Of a stretch of 26,978 nt of DNA, positions 7,804 to 17,654 are shown one piece after another. Every line of letters starts with the position of its first letter. Position 1 is the stretch's first letter. The position numbers and the translations under genes were made by a program. The stretch lies in NCBI GenBank assembly GCA_023423995.1, contig JAFAEL010000003.1:1-26978 (forward strand), written 5' to 3'. This DNA comes from Pseudomonadota bacterium (GTDB lineage Bacteria; Pseudomonadota; Alphaproteobacteria; Rhizobiales; Beijerinckiaceae). The notes under the pieces are model-generated. The model saw only the letters and a program-made list of their open reading frames with translations, made no database searches and had not been told where the DNA came from.

Positions 7804-10800
7804 ATGAGGCTGCTCGTCACAGCGGATGAACCGGTCGCAAGGCGCGATACACGCCTGCGGCGGATCGTTCGGCGAACCTTCTACGCCAAGCTGGTCGTCG
7901 CGTTCCTGGTCGTTCTGATCGGCCTCGCGGCCTATCTGCGGCTCGTCGCCGGGCCGGTCAGCCTGACCGATTACGCGGGCCGGGTCTCCAGCGCGCTGGC
8001 CTCGCGCCTCGGGCCGGGCTGGCGCGTGGAACTGGCCGATGCCGCCATCGAGCTGCAGGGCGCGGCTCCGGCCGTGCGGACCTCGGGCATGGAGGTCCGC
8101 AACCCTGCCGGCCAGCTCGTGATCCGGGCGCCCCACGCCGTCGTGAGCCTCGATCCGTCGTCCTTGCTGTACGGCCGGCTGGCGCCGCGCGAGATCGAGC
8201 TGAGCGACCTGCAACTGCTGGCACGGGTGGCTCCGGACGGGAGCCTTTCCCTCGTCCCTCCATCGAATTCCGCCGACCCGGCTGCCGCATCCGCCGAGCG
8301 CGAGGCGCCGGCTCCCGGACCCGTGCCGGAAAGCGGCGGCCCTTCGACCGTGTCGCGGGCGGTTGGCTCGCTCCTGGAGCCGGTCTTCCGTGCCTCCGGG
8401 CTCATCGGCGCGCTGGACCGGGCGACGATCGCCGACGCGAAGCTGACGGTGCTCGGATCTGATGGCCGCGAGCGTGCCTCGTTCCGGCGGGTGAATGCCT
8501 TGTTCGAGAGGGTCGGGGACGGGCTTCGGCGAATGTCGATCGGCCTGGAAGGGCCGGGAGGATTCTGGCGCCTTGCCGGCGAGGTCGGAGAGGATGCGGG
8601 GAAGGCACACGCCGAACTGGAGGCTTCCGGCATCCCGCTCGGGGACGCCCTTCTGCTGACCGGCATGTCCGGCTTCCCCACCGTCGGCGACCTTCGTCTC
8701 TCCGGCCAGATCTCCGCGCAGCTGGCGGATGGCCGGCTGAGCCGGTTCGTCGGCCGCTTCGAGAGCAGCGCGGGGTCCATTGCGCCTCCCGGCCAGAACC
8801 CGATCGCGATCGAGCGGCTCGCCGGATCGGCTTCCTGGGACGAGGCGAAGGGCAGCTTCGACCTCTCCGAGATCGCCGTGAAGAGCGGGCAGACCGAAGC
8901 CATTCTGTCCGGCACGCTGGCGGCGGGCGGCGACGGTTCCTGGCGCCTCGGCGTTGCCGGTCGCAACGCGACTTGGGGCGGCGTCACGCCGGCCGACCCC
9001 GCATTTCCCGTCGAGGCGCTCTCGGCGGAGGCCTCCTTCTCCGAAACCGGGATCTCGCTCGACCGCCTGGCCTTCACGGGCGAGCGGCTCGACATCGTCG
9101 TGACAGGCGCGACCGCCTCCGGTGGCGCGGGCACGACGATGCGGGGCAGCATCGAGGCGAAGACGACCGGCGTCCGCCGGCTGCTGGCGTTCTGGCCGGG
9201 GAGCGTGAATCCGGAGCTCCGCGGCTACCTCATCGAGAACCTGCGCGGCGGCACGCTCGAGACGATGCGGCTGCGGACCGAGCTCGATCCGACGGATGTG
9301 AAGAACGCCTTCTCCGGAAAGCCGATCTCGGACGGGGCGCTGAGCCTCGCCTTCACGGTCTCGGATGCGAGGCTCGAGGTGATCGACGGGCTCCCCCCGC
9401 TCACGAAGCTCGACATCGTCGGCTCCGCCACCGGAACGACGACCACTCTGTCGACCTCCAGGGGACAGGTGGAGATGCCGGATGGCCGAAGGCTCGCGTT
9501 CAAGGAAGGAACCTACCACCAGACGGACGAGCACACCCCGACGAGCATCGCCCAGATCGGGTTCCGTCTCGATGGCGGCGCGGATGCGCTCGCCTCTTTC
9601 CTCCGCTCGCCCGTATTCAAGCAGCTGGGCTCGTTCGAGATCGATCCGGCGAACGTGAAAGGCCGGGCCGACCTCAAGGTTTCCCTGCCCCTGATGGTGC
9701 ATCGCATCCCGCCGCTGCCGGAGCTGCCGATCAGCGTCAGCGGGACCCTCGGGGACATCGTGATCGACCGCGTCGTCGGGCGGGAAAAGCTCGAGGCGGG
9801 CCAGTTTGCGCTTTCCTACGAGAGCGGTGCTCTGTCGCTTCGCGGCGACGGGCGGCTGGGCGGCTCGCCCGCGAACTTCGAGCTGCGGCAGCCGAAGACG
9901 GGCCCTGGCGACATCACGGTGCATATGACGCTCGACGAGGCGGCCCGGACGCGCCGCTCCCTCCCGAGCGCCCCGCAGGTGACCGGGCCGGTTGCCGTCA
10001 AGCTCGTCTCGCCGTTCGGGCCGGGCGCGAAGGGGCCGACGCGGCTCGAGGCCGATCTCGCCAAGGCTGCGGTGGACGGGCTTCTCCCGGGCTGGACCAA
10101 GGCGCCGGGCCGCCCGGGCCGGATCACGTTCGCCTTCGGGGAGGGTGAAGGGACGGAACTGCGCGACCTCGTGCTGGAATCCGGGCCGGTGCAACTCCGC
10201 GGCACGGCAGCCTTCGCGGCCGACGGGGCGCTCGAACGGGCGGATCTCGGCACGCTGAAGCTCTCGCCCGGCGACGACATGCGGGTGCATGTCCAGCGTG
10301 CCTCCGGGCTCTACAAGGTGAACCTGAAGGGCAACGTGGGCGACGCCCGTCCCGTCCTGAAGTGGCTGACCGGCTCCGGCGGAGGCGCTGCCCAGAAGGG
10401 GCGCGAGCCGCCGGATCTCGACATCGACGCCGCGCTGAACATCGTCACCGGCTACAACGACGAGGCGCTCACGGGCGTGACCGCTCGGATCGGCTCGCGC
10501 GGAAAGGATCTTCGGGCGTTGCAGCTTCGGGGGCAGTTCCGGTCCGCCGTGGTCGATGCGCAACTCGTCCGCGAGGGGAACCAGCCGCAACTCCTTGTGC
10601 GTTCGGGCGATGCCGGCGCGACCCTCAGGTTCCTTGATCTCTATCGCCGGATGTCGGGCGGCGAGCTCATCGTGAAGACGAGTGTCGGCGACGCCGTGCA
10701 GACGGGATCGATTTCCATCAGCTCGTTCGCGGTGCGCAACGAGCCGGCCCTGCGGCGGATCGCGGCCAACACGTCCTCGAGCGGGTCGGAGGAGCGCAAC

Positions 10801-11271
10801 GGCGCGATCGCGCAGCGGCTCGAGGCCGACCAGGTCGACTTCGCGAAGCTCGACGCGGCCTTCCGGAAGAGCGCCTCCCGGGTCGAGTACAAGGATGTGG
10901 TGGTCTGGGGCGCTCAGGTCGGCTTCACGCTGGGCGGCTACGTGGATTACGCCCGCGACCGCACCGAGATCCTCGGCACCTTCGTGCCGGCCTATGGCCT
11001 GAACAACGCCTTCTCGCAGGTGCCCCTCGTGGGCCTCCTCCTCGGGGGCGGCAACCGCAACGAGGGGCTTTTCGCGATCGACTTCAAGGTATCCGGCCAG
11101 GCGAGCGCGCCGACGCTGACCGTCAACCCCCTCACGGCCGTCGCCCCGGGCATCCTCCGCAAGCTGTTCAGCTGGATGATGCCCGAGGAGGAGACGACCG
11201 GCGCGACGCCAGGTCCGGCCGAGCGGCGCGTCCGACGCCCGCGCGGGGCCGCACCGAACAGCGAGGAATAG
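7804..11271 (+). CDS. AsmA/YhdP-like DUF3971 membrane-anchored protein (1155 aa)
   Basis: Very large, mostly beta-rich envelope protein with one N-terminal membrane anchor (about residues 27-48) after a basic cytoplasmic stub. This is the topology of YhdP/TamB/AsmA-type proteins that bridge the periplasm and are implicated in phospholipid transport to the outer membrane (family knowledge; the substrate here is inferred). Early residues LTDYAGRVSSALASRLGPGW and IELSDLQLLARV fit the DUF3971 start. The C-terminal part (about 930-1120) contains the AsmA-like C-terminal region with GAQVGFTLGGYVDYARD and GTFVPAYGLNNAFSQVPLVG. It starts at the ATG at 7804 and ends ten bases from the convergent tyrS. 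A long antisense frame covers most of it and is a shadow. The place between bcp and tyrS resembles what I recall of other Rhizobiales. Confidence 0.88.
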   Translation: MRLLVTADEPVARRDTRLRRIVRRTFYAKLVVAFLVVLIGLAAYLRLVAGPVSLTDYAGRVSSALASRLGPGWRVELADAAIELQGAAPAVRTSGMEVRNPAGQLVIRAPHAVVSLDPSSLLYGRLAPREIELSDLQLLARVAPDGSLSLVPPSNSADPAAASAEREAPAPGPVPESGGPSTVSRAVGSLLEPVFRASGLIGALDRATIADAKLTVLGSDGRERASFRRVNALFERVGDGLRRMSIGLEGPGGFWRLAGEVGEDAGKAHAELEASGIPLGDALLLTGMSGFPTVGDLRLSGQISAQLADGRLSRFVGRFESSAGSIAPPGQNPIAIERLAGSASWDEAKGSFDLSEIAVKSGQTEAILSGTLAAGGDGSWRLGVAGRNATWGGVTPADPAFPVEALSAEASFSETGISLDRLAFTGERLDIVVTGATASGGAGTTMRGSIEAKTTGVRRLLAFWPGSVNPELRGYLIENLRGGTLETMRLRTELDPTDVKNAFSGKPISDGALSLAFTVSDARLEVIDGLPPLTKLDIVGSATGTTTTLSTSRGQVEMPDGRRLAFKEGTYHQTDEHTPTSIAQIGFRLDGGADALASFLRSPVFKQLGSFEIDPANVKGRADLKVSLPLMVHRIPPLPELPISVSGTLGDIVIDRVVGREKLEAGQFALSYESGALSLRGDGRLGGSPANFELRQPKTGPGDITVHMTLDEAARTRRSLPSAPQVTGPVAVKLVSPFGPGAKGPTRLEADLAKAAVDGLLPGWTKAPGRPGRITFAFGEGEGTELRDLVLESGPVQLRGTAAFAADGALERADLGTLKLSPGDDMRVHVQRASGLYKVNLKGNVGDARPVLKWLTGSGGGAAQKGREPPDLDIDAALNIVTGYNDEALTGVTARIGSRGKDLRALQLRGQFRSAVVDAQLVREGNQPQLLVRSGDAGATLRFLDLYRRMSGGELIVKTSVGDAVQTGSISISSFAVRNEPALRRIAANTSSSGSEERNGAIAQRLEADQVDFAKLDAAFRKSASRVEYKDVVVWGAQVGFTLGGYVDYARDRTEILGTFVPAYGLNNAFSQVPLVGLLLGGGNRNEGLFAIDFKVSGQASAPTLTVNPLTAVAPGILRKLFSWMMPEEETTGATPGPAERRVRRPRGAAPNSEE

Positions 11272-11275
11272 CCCG

Positions 11276-11294
11276 CCGCGCTTACACGGCGCGG
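11276..11294. terminator. Hairpin at the convergent AsmA-like / tyrS ends
   Basis: CCGCGC (11276-11281) and GCGCGG (11289-11294) form a 6-bp stem with a 7-base loop overlapping the tyrS stop codon, in a 10-bp gap between convergent genes. It has no U-run, so it may be only a weak bidirectional barrier. Confidence 0.25.
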
Positions 11295-12547
11295 AGCAGG
11301 ACGTGCTTCTTCTTCCCGAAGGAGAGCTTCACGACGCCATCGGCGAGGTCGGACGAGCCCACGACGCGCGCCTTGTCCGCGACCCGGACGTCGTTGACCG
11401 AGATGGCGCCGTTGGCGATGGCGCGGATTACCTCGCCATTGGATCCCGCAAGGCCGGCCCGCACGATCGCCGGCGCGATGCCGAGGCCAGCCTCGATCTC
11501 GCCGCGCGGGATCTCCACCGAGGGAAGCGTGTCGGCCGTGACGCCCTGCTCGAAGGTCTTCTGGGCGGTCTCGGCGGCAGCGGCGGCGGCCTCGGCGCCG
11601 TGCAGGAGCGCGGTCGCGGCGGTCGCCAGCACCTTCTTGGCCTCGTTGATCTCGGCACCCTGAAGCCGCTCGAGCTCGGCGATGCGGTTCATCGGCAGCG
11701 TCGTGAACAGCTTCAGGAAGCGGCCGACATCCGCGTCCTCCGTGTTCCGCCAGAACTGCCAGTAATCGTAGGGCGAAAACATCTCGCCCTTGAGCCAGAC
11801 TGCGCCGGCTGCGGTCTTGCCCATCTTCGCGCCCGAGGCCGTGGTCATCAGCGGGCAGGTGAGCGCGTAGAGCTGGCCGGTCCCGAGACGGCGCCCGAGA
11901 TCGATGCCGGTGACGATGTTCCCCCACTGGTCCGAGCCGCCCATCTGCAGGATGCAGCCATAGCGGCGGTGCAGTTCCGTGAAATCGTAGGCCTGCAGGA
12001 TCATGTAGTTGAACTCGATGAAGCTGAGCTCCTGGTCCCGCTCGAGCCGCAGGCGCACCGAATCCATCGACAGCATGCGGTTGACCGAGAAGTGGCGGCC
12101 GATCTCGCGCAGCATGTCGATGTAGTTAAGCTTGGTCAGCCACTCCGCGTTGTCGGCCATCGCGGCCTCATGGCCGCTCTCGCCGAAGCGGATGAACTGG
12201 GAGAACACCTCCTTGATGGAGTTCTTGTTCTCCTCGATCTGCTCGACGGTCAGGATCTTGCGCGTCTCGTCGCGGCCGGACGGGTCACCCACCCGCGTCG
12301 TTCCGCCGCCCATGAGCACCACCGGCCGGCCCGCCTCCGTCTCCTGCAGCCAATGCAGCATCATAATCGAGAGCAGGTGCCCGATATGGAGGGAGGGCGC
12401 CGTGCAGTCGTATCCCACATAGGTCGTGAGCCGGCCCGCCCGCGCAGCCTCGTCGATCCCCGCAAGGTCGGAGGTCTGATGGATGAAGCCGCGCTCCGTC
12501 AGAACGCGCAGGAAGGCCGAGCTCGGAGCTGGCTGGGTCGTGGACAT
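11282..12547 (-). CDS. tyrS: Tyrosyl-tRNA synthetase TyrS (421 aa)
   Basis: Class I aminoacyl-tRNA synthetase that charges tRNA-Tyr. The HIGH signature is PSLHIGHL (His54-His57), the KMSKS-type loop is KMGKT (241-245), the tyrosine-pocket helix is [10 protein letters not shown] near 184, and [11 protein letters not shown] is near 201. The C-terminal S4-like RNA-binding domain follows from about 355, with [19 protein letters not shown]. The length matches bacterial TyrRS (about 420 aa). I chose the ATG at 12545-12547, giving [12 protein letters not shown]. The frame is open 21 codons further up, but those residues overlap the region shared with anmK and look non-conserved. It is divergent from anmK with 74 bp between them. 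Confidence 0.96.
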   Translation of the reverse strand: MSTTQPAPSSAFLRVLTERGFIHQTSDLAGIDEAARAGRLTTYVGYDCTAPSLHIGHLLSIMMLHWLQETEAGRPVVLMGGGTTRVGDPSGRDETRKILTVEQIEENKNSIKEVFSQFIRFGESGHEAAMADNAEWLTKLNYIDMLREIGRHFSVNRMLSMDSVRLRLERDQELSFIEFNYMILQAYDFTELHRRYGCILQMGGSDQWGNIVTGIDLGRRLGTGQLYALTCPLMTTASGAKMGKTAAGAVWLKGEMFSPYDYWQFWRNTEDADVGRFLKLFTTLPMNRIAELERLQGAEINEAKKVLATAATALLHGAEAAAAAAETAQKTFEQGVTADTLPSVEIPRGEIEAGLGIAPAIVRAGLAGSNGEVIRAIANGAISVNDVRVADKARVVGSSDLADGVVKLSFGKKKHVLLRAV

Positions 12548-12621
12548 GGGCCTTATTGGTCGTTTCGGCTGTAAACCCGTGCGTGTAACAGCTTCGGCGA
12601 CGATTTTCACGGGAGCACGGG

Positions 12622-13746
12622 ATGCGGGCGATCGGCTTGATGAGCGGGACCTCGCTCGATGGCGTCGATGTGGCGCTGATCGAGACGGACGGCACCGCCC
12701 TCAAGGTCGACCGGACGGAGAACGGCTTCATCGAGCCGCTCGGGCCGACCGGATATCGGCCCTATACGGATGACGAGCGGGCGCTGCTTCGGCAGGCGCT
12801 GGTCGATTCGGAGAAGATCGAGACGCTCGGCGAACGGCCCGGCTGCCTCGAAGAAGCCGAGGAACTGGTGACCAGGAGCCATGCCGAGGCGGTGGAAACC
12901 TTCCTGGCGGATAACGGCCTGCAGGCGGCTGACATCGGGGTGATCGGGTTCCATGGCCAGACCGTGGTGCACCGGCCTGACCAGCGCATGACCATCCAGA
13001 TCGGGGACGGCAGCATCCTGGCCGCTCGGCTCGGAATCCCCGTCGTCTACGATCTGCGGCGGGCGGACATCGAGGCGGGAGGGCAGGGAGCGCCGCTCGT
13101 GCCCGTCTTTCACCGGGCGCTCGCGGAAGCGTCGGGCTTCGCAGGCCCAATCGGGATCCTCAACCTGGGCGGGGTTGCGAATGTCACGCTTCTCACCGAA
13201 GGCGGCGACCTGCTTGCCTTCGACACGGGCCCGGGAAACGCCCTGATCGACGACTGGATGCGCGAGCGCACGGGCCGGCCGCTGGACGACGGCGGCCGCA
13301 CTGCGGCTCGCGGCCGAGCCGACGGTGCTCTCCTCGCATGGCTCCTGACGCACCCGTTCTTCGCCAGGAAGCCGCCGAAATCGCTCGACCGGAACTGGTT
13401 CTCGCACAAGCTGGCCGGGCAGCTCTCGACCGAGGACGGCGCCGCTACCCTCACGGCATTCACGGCCCAGGCCGTCGCCCGCGCGCTGGACCATGCACCG
13501 GAGCCGCCGTTGCGCTGGATCGTCGCTGGGGGAGGGGCCCGCAATGGCGAGTTGATGCGGCTCCTCAACTACCATCTGCGCAGCGAGATCACGACGGCCG
13601 ACGCGGTCGGCTGGTCGTCCGCCTATCTGGAGGCGCAGGCCTTCGCCTATCTGGCGGTGCTCAGCCAGCTAGGGCTTCCGATCACCTTCCCGGCGACAAC
13701 CGGGGTCCAGCAGCCCATAACGGGCGGCGTGAAGGCGCTGCCCTGA
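12622..13746 (+). CDS. anmK: Anhydro-N-acetylmuramic acid kinase AnmK (374 aa)
   Basis: Phosphorylates and opens 1,6-anhydro-MurNAc recovered from cell-wall turnover, giving MurNAc-6-phosphate. Sugar-kinase fold motifs are visible: the N-terminal phosphate loop [18 protein letters not shown] (7-24), [11 protein letters not shown] near 111, [19 protein letters not shown] near 141, GNALIDDWM near 204 and [13 protein letters not shown] near 302. The length matches the family (about 370 aa). The divergent pairing with tyrS is, as I recall, common in alphaproteobacteria. It ends 42 bp from the convergent hydrolase, with a strong hairpin between them. Confidence 0.95.
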   Translation: MRAIGLMSGTSLDGVDVALIETDGTALKVDRTENGFIEPLGPTGYRPYTDDERALLRQALVDSEKIETLGERPGCLEEAEELVTRSHAEAVETFLADNGLQAADIGVIGFHGQTVVHRPDQRMTIQIGDGSILAARLGIPVVYDLRRADIEAGGQGAPLVPVFHRALAEASGFAGPIGILNLGGVANVTLLTEGGDLLAFDTGPGNALIDDWMRERTGRPLDDGGRTAARGRADGALLAWLLTHPFFARKPPKSLDRNWFSHKLAGQLSTEDGAATLTAFTAQAVARALDHAPEPPLRWIVAGGGARNGELMRLLNYHLRSEITTADAVGWSSAYLEAQAFAYLAVLSQLGLPITFPATTGVQQPITGGVKALP

Positions 13747-13752
13747 CGAGCG

Positions 13753-13780
13753 GCGGCGCGTCGTCGCGCCGCGGCGTTTC
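13753..13780. terminator. Strong GC hairpin between anmK and the hydrolase gene
   Basis: GCGGCGCG (13753-13760), loop TCGT, CGCGCCGC (13765-13772): a perfect 8-bp stem, followed on the plus strand by GGCGTTTC. It lies between convergent genes and probably ends transcription of anmK, perhaps of both. The U-tract is short, so intrinsic strength is uncertain. Confidence 0.55.
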
Positions 13781-13788
13781 CCCGGGCG

Positions 13789-14448
13789 TCAGGCGGCCTG
13801 CTCTTCCCGCTTGCCGAGGCGCTTGTCGAGGTAGGTGTCGACCGTCGTCATCAGCTCCTCGACCTTGCCGTCGAAGAAGTGGTTGGCGCCCTCGACGATC
13901 TGGTGCTCCAGCTGGATCCCGCGCTGCGTCTTCACCTTCTCGATTACCGCCATGACCTCCTTCTGGGGCGCAACGCGGTCCTCCGACCCGTGCACGAAGA
14001 GGCCCGACGAGGGGCAGGGCGCCAGGAACGTGAAGTCGAACCGGTTGGCGGGTGCAGCGATCGAGATGAAGCCCTCGATCTCCGGGCGGCGCATCAGCAG
14101 CTGCATCCCGATCCAGGCACCGAACGACACGCCGGCGATCCAGCAGGTGCGGGCGTCGGGGTTGACGGCCTGCGCCCAGTCGAGGGCCGCGGCCGCGTCC
14201 GACAATTCGCCCGGGCCATGGTCGAAGGAGCCCTGGCTCCGGCCCACCCCGCGGAAGTTGAAGCGGAGCGCCGAGAAGCCGCGGTTCACGAACCCGTAGA
14301 ACAGGTTGTAGACGATCTGGTTGTTCATCGTCCCGCCGAACTGCGGGTGCGGATGCAGCACGATGCCGATCGGCGCGCCCTTCTGCTTGGCCGGCTGATA
14401 ACGGCCTTCGATGCGGCCGGCGGGGCCCGTGAACGTGACTTCAGGCAT
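13789..14448 (-). CDS. Alpha/beta hydrolase, COG2945-like (219 aa)
   Basis: Cytoplasmic alpha/beta hydrolase of unknown substrate. The catalytic triad can be placed: Ser108 in GVSFGAW, Asp157 in HGSEDRVAP and His190 in EGANHFF. The oxyanion-side motif HPHPQFGGTMNN is at 32-43, and NFRGVGRSQGSFDHG follows at 64-78. This pattern fits the small COG2945 group of predicted hydrolases. The ATG at 14446-14448 has AGAAGG about 10 bases upstream. An 18-codon upstream extension lacks family likeness. It is divergent from the suf operon, so the Irr-type element at 14550 also lies about 100 bp upstream of this gene and might affect it. Confidence 0.88.
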   Translation of the reverse strand: MPEVTFTGPAGRIEGRYQPAKQKGAPIGIVLHPHPQFGGTMNNQIVYNLFYGFVNRGFSALRFNFRGVGRSQGSFDHGPGELSDAAAALDWAQAVNPDARTCWIAGVSFGAWIGMQLLMRRPEIEGFISIAAPANRFDFTFLAPCPSSGLFVHGSEDRVAPQKEVMAVIEKVKTQRGIQLEHQIVEGANHFFDGKVEELMTTVDTYLDKRLGKREEQAA

Positions 14449-14540
14449 ACTCGATGCACCTTCTGGCGGAGCGCGGTCCGGATTTGGCCGAGTGGTACCC
14501 ACCCGAGTTCCGCGAGCTTGACTCCGGCTCTAAGAGCCCG

Positions 14541-14568
14541 TTAAGCTAATTTAGAAATGTTCTAAGAT
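14541..14568 (+). promoter_or_regulatory. Candidate core promoter of the suf operon
   Basis: TTAAGC (14541-14546) as a weak -35, a 16-base spacer, then TAAGAT (14563-14568) as -10. The Irr-type palindrome fills the spacer and overlaps the -10, an arrangement that would suit repression. This is assigned by consensus resemblance only. Confidence 0.35.
14550..14566. promoter_or_regulatory. Irr-type iron control element (ICE) upstream of suf
   Basis: TTTAGAA-ATG-TTCTAAG is a near-perfect inverted repeat; only the last base departs from the TTTAGAA-N3-TTCTAAA form known for Irr in Rhizobiales. The flanking DNA is AT-rich against a GC-rich background. Irr is the haem/iron-status regulator of this order and is reported to control suf operons there. 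The first suf-operon gene starts 138 bp downstream. Confidence 0.7.
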
Positions 14569-14704
14569 GAGAACGAACCGTGGACATCCTCTTGGCGGGT
14601 GATGTCACGGCGTCTCATGATCGAACCAGGATATCACGTTCGGTCGGGTCAATTGCAAGATTTTCGTCCCGTCTTGCTGCCCGGCCGGCCAAGCGTTGTG
14701 AGGC

Positions 14705-15880
14705 ATGGCACCGGTCCGGACCTACCTTGACCACAATGCAACGTCGCCGATCCGGCCGGAGGTTCTGGCCGCGGTGACGGATGCGTTGTCGTGCCTCGGG
14801 AATCCTTCTTCCGTGCATGCGGAGGGACGCGCGGCTCGTGGGCTCGTCGAGCGTGCGCGAGCGCAGGTAGCCGCACTCGTGGGAGCGCGTCCGGACGACG
14901 TCACCTTCACCAGCGGCGGCACCGAGGCCAACGCCACCGTGCTCCGCCCGGGCAGCATCAAGGACGAGGGCGGCCGCTCCGCATTCAGCCTGCTTGTTTG
15001 CGCGATCGAGCATGCTTCCGTTCTTTCGGGACATGGCTTCCCGGCCGATCGCGCGGGAGAGCTCGCTGTCGGGCCCGATGGCCTTGTCGATCTCGGCGCT
15101 TTGTCGCGGGCCCTCGCCGAGCAGGGGCAGGGACCGATCGTCGTTTCGGTGCAGGGCGCGAACAGCGAGACGGGCGTCGTGCAGCCCCTCTCGGAGGTTG
15201 CGCGCGTCGTGCAGGCCTCGGGGGGCATCCTGCACAGCGATGTCGTCCAGCTTGCCGGCCGGGTGCCGGTCGACATGGCCGCGCTCGGGCTCGATGCCGT
15301 GACGCTGTCCGGCCATAAGCTCGGGGCGCCTGCCGGCATCGGGGCCCTCGTCATCCGGGCCGGACTTGCCGGTCCGGACCTTCCGCTCATTCGCGGGGGC
15401 GGGCAGGAGGGTCGACTTCGTGCCGGGACGCAGAACCTGGCCGGCATCGTTGGTTTTGGCGTCGCAGCCGAAATCGCCGCGCGGGAACTGGCGCAGGAGG
15501 CGCCGCGGCTCGGCGGTCTTCGTGACCGGGCCGAGCGGGAGGTGCTTCGGCTGGCTCCGGAGGCTGTCGTCTTCGGGGCAGGGGCGGCTCGCCTGCCGAA
15601 CACGCTCGCCTTCGCGGTCCCTGGCCTCTCGGCCGAGACGGCGCTGATGTCTCTTGACCTGGACGGCGTTGCCGTGTCCTCAGGCTCCGCTTGTTCCTCG
15701 GGCAAGGTCGCGCCCTCGCACGTGCTGGCGGCCATGGGCGTGCCGGGCGACCTCGCGCGAGGCGCCATCCGGGTAAGTTTCGGCTGGAATTCGCGGGAAG
15801 AGGACGTGATCCGCTTCTCGCAGGCCTTCGAAACCTTGCTGCGGCGCCTATATGACAGAGGACGGGCGTACGCGGCTTGA
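14705..15880 (+). CDS. Cysteine desulfurase, NifS/IscS-like group (391 aa)
   Basis: PLP enzyme taking sulfur from cysteine as a persulfide for Fe-S cluster assembly. It starts YLDHNATSPI. His103 (IEHAS) stacks on PLP, Asp179 is in HSDVVQ, the PLP Schiff-base lysine is Lys205 (LSGHKLGAP), and the active cysteine is Cys330 in the long loop SSGSACSSGKVAPSHVL. That loop is characteristic of group I (NifS/IscS) rather than SufS. It is the first gene of the suf operon, corresponding to the gene called sufS2 in some Rhizobiales, 57 bp before sufB. A true SufS-type enzyme is encoded later in the same operon, so two desulfurases are made together. The start is supported by the conserved N-terminus; GAGG lies close upstream. 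Confidence 0.93.
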   Translation: MAPVRTYLDHNATSPIRPEVLAAVTDALSCLGNPSSVHAEGRAARGLVERARAQVAALVGARPDDVTFTSGGTEANATVLRPGSIKDEGGRSAFSLLVCAIEHASVLSGHGFPADRAGELAVGPDGLVDLGALSRALAEQGQGPIVVSVQGANSETGVVQPLSEVARVVQASGGILHSDVVQLAGRVPVDMAALGLDAVTLSGHKLGAPAGIGALVIRAGLAGPDLPLIRGGGQEGRLRAGTQNLAGIVGFGVAAEIAARELAQEAPRLGGLRDRAEREVLRLAPEAVVFGAGAARLPNTLAFAVPGLSAETALMSLDLDGVAVSSGSACSSGKVAPSHVLAAMGVPGDLARGAIRVSFGWNSREEDVIRFSQAFETLLRRLYDRGRAYAA

Positions 15881-15904
15881 TCTAGATCAAAGCTCGATGA
15901 TTTT

Positions 15905-15922
15905 CCGGCCCCGGGCGGCCGG
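15905..15922 (+). other. Hairpin in the leader of sufB
   Basis: CCGGCC (15905-15910), loop CCGGGC, GGCCGG (15917-15922), about 15 bases before the sufB ATG and just upstream of its AGGAG ribosome-binding site (15926-15932 region). It could modulate sufB translation or protect a processed mRNA end. No function is shown. Confidence 0.3.
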
Positions 15923-15937
15923 CATTAGGAGACGGCA

Positions 15938-17410
15938 ATGCCTGCAGTGCAGGAGACGATCGATCAGGTGAAGCTGATCGATGTCGATCAGTACAAGTAC
16001 GGGTTCGAGACCGAGATCGAGATGGAGAAGGCTCCGAAGGGCCTCTCCGAGGACATCGTCCGCTTCATCTCGAACAAGAAGGACGAGCCCGAATGGATGA
16101 CCGAGTGGCGGCTCGATGCCTATCGCCGCTGGCTGACCATGCGCGAGCCGGACTGGGCCCGCGTGGAGTACCCGGCGATCAACTATGACGAGCTCTACTA
16201 TTACGCGGCTCCAAAGGGCTTCAAGGAAGGCCCGGCATCGCTGGACGAGCTCGATCCCGAGATCCTGAAGACCTACGAGAAGCTCGGCATCCCCCTCCGC
16301 GAAGTCGAGTTGCTGGAAGGGATCCAGCGGCCGAACGTGGCCGTGGATGCGGTGTTCGATTCCGTCTCGGTCGCGACGACCTTCAAGGCCGAGCTTGCGA
16401 AGGCCGGCGTGATCTTCATGCCGATCTCGGAGGCCATCCGCGAGCATCCCGAACTCGTCCTCAAGTACCTGGGCTCGGTGGTCCCGCCCACGGACAACTT
16501 CTTCGCGACCCTGAACTCCGCCGTCTTCTCGGATGGGTCGTTCGTCTACATCCCGCCGGGCGTCCGCTGCCCGATGGAGCTGTCCACCTATTTCCGCATC
16601 AACGAGCGCAACACCGGGCAGTTCGAGCGCACGCTCATCATCGCCGACAAGGGGTCCTACGTCTCCTATCTCGAGGGCTGCACGGCCCCGCGCCGGGACG
16701 AGAACCAGCTGCACGCGGCGGTGGTCGAACTCATCGCGCTCGACGATGCCGAGATCAAATACTCGACCGTCCAGAACTGGTATCCAGGCGACAGCGAGGG
16801 CAAGGGCGGCATCTACAACTTCGTCACGAAGCGTGGCGATTGCCGTGGCAAGAACTCGATCATCACCTGGACGCAGGTCGAGACGGGCTCCGCCATCACC
16901 TGGAAGTATCCGTCCTGCATCCTGCGCGGGGATGGCTCGCGCGGCGAGTTCTACTCGATCGCGATCTCGAACGGGAAGCAGCAGGTCGATTCCGGCACCA
17001 AGATGATCCACCTCGGCAAGAACACGACGAGCCGGGTGATCTCGAAGGGCATCGCGGCCGGCAAGTCGGACAACACCTATCGCGGGCTCGTGTCGGCACA
17101 CCGCCGGGCGAAGGGCGCGCGCAATTTCACCAATTGCGACTCGCTTCTGATCGGCGACCAGTGCGGCGCGCACACCGTGCCCTACCTCGAGTCGAACAAT
17201 TCGTCCGCCGTCTTCGAGCACGAGGCCACCACCTCGAAGATCTCCGAGGACCAGATGTTCTACTGCCAGCAGCGGGGCCTCGGCGAGGAAGAGGCGGTGG
17301 CGCTCATCGTCAACGGCTTCGTCAAGGACGTGCTGCAGCAGCTGCCGATGGAGTTCGCGGTCGAGGCGCAGAAGCTGATCTCGATCTCGCTGGAGGGCTC
17401 CGTTGGCTAG
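15938..17410 (+). CDS. sufB: Fe-S cluster scaffold component SufB (490 aa)
   Basis: Core of the SufBC2D scaffold on which [4Fe-4S] clusters are built in the cytoplasm. Family blocks are clear: [20 protein letters not shown] near the N-terminus, [19 protein letters not shown], the beta-helix core with [20 protein letters not shown] and [10 protein letters not shown], and the C-terminal [15 protein letters not shown] followed by [17 protein letters not shown]. These carry the Cys residues used in sulfur relay and cluster assembly. The length equals typical SufB (480-500 aa). AGGAG precedes the ATG. Its last 8 bases overlap the next small gene, so the two are likely translationally coupled. Confidence 0.97.
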   Translation: MPAVQETIDQVKLIDVDQYKYGFETEIEMEKAPKGLSEDIVRFISNKKDEPEWMTEWRLDAYRRWLTMREPDWARVEYPAINYDELYYYAAPKGFKEGPASLDELDPEILKTYEKLGIPLREVELLEGIQRPNVAVDAVFDSVSVATTFKAELAKAGVIFMPISEAIREHPELVLKYLGSVVPPTDNFFATLNSAVFSDGSFVYIPPGVRCPMELSTYFRINERNTGQFERTLIIADKGSYVSYLEGCTAPRRDENQLHAAVVELIALDDAEIKYSTVQNWYPGDSEGKGGIYNFVTKRGDCRGKNSIITWTQVETGSAITWKYPSCILRGDGSRGEFYSIAISNGKQQVDSGTKMIHLGKNTTSRVISKGIAAGKSDNTYRGLVSAHRRAKGARNFTNCDSLLIGDQCGAHTVPYLESNNSSAVFEHEATTSKISEDQMFYCQQRGLGEEEAVALIVNGFVKDVLQQLPMEFAVEAQKLISISLEGSVG

Positions 17411-17654
17411 CGAGGCCGAGGAGTTGCGGCACGAATTCGACCGGACGCGCCAGGAACTCGACGAGATGGCGGAGGAGATCGCCTCCGCCGAGTCGCGGGT
17501 GGCCGAACTCGCCCGGGCCGACCTCCAGCTGAGCGAGCTGCGGTCCATGCTGGAGCACTCCCGTCGACGGCATGCCCAGCTGGATCAGCGCGAGCGTGCC
17601 CTCCGGGCGAAGTTTCGGATCGTTCTCGGCCAGGAGGCCGCTAGGAGACATTGA
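17403..17654 (+). CDS. Small predicted coiled-coil protein in the suf operon (83 aa)
   Basis: I do not recognise the family. The product is almost wholly charged and helical, with heptad-like spacing of L/I/A ([20 protein letters not shown] onward through [15 protein letters not shown]). It has no Cys, Trp or Tyr, no signal peptide and no membrane segment. It starts at a TTG (17403) overlapping the sufB stop by 8 bases, with GGAGG six bases upstream of the TTG, an unusually good ribosome-binding site for a rare start. It ends in TGATG, sharing a base with the next start. Position and coupling suggest a partner or regulator of SufB/SufBCD; that is inference. It cannot itself ligate a cluster through cysteine. 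Confidence 0.7.
   Translation: MASEAEELRHEFDRTRQELDEMAEEIASAESRVAELARADLQLSELRSMLEHSRRRHAQLDQRERALRAKFRIVLGQEAARRH

Noticed and set aside
7650..7820. 57-codon extension of the peroxiredoxin
   Set aside because: Family proteins begin near MQLEVGSPAP, and a strong GGAAGG precedes that ATG.
7702..10590. 962-codon open frame on the minus strand
   Set aside because: It is wholly antisense to the AsmA-like gene and into the bcp leader. The product is rich in R/G/A/P/E with no domain, while the plus frame has a membrane anchor and recognised family blocks. Long shadows are expected in GC-rich DNA.
15887..17548. 553-codon minus-strand frame over sufB
   Set aside because: Antisense shadow of a certain gene; Leu/Asp/Arg-rich with no motif.
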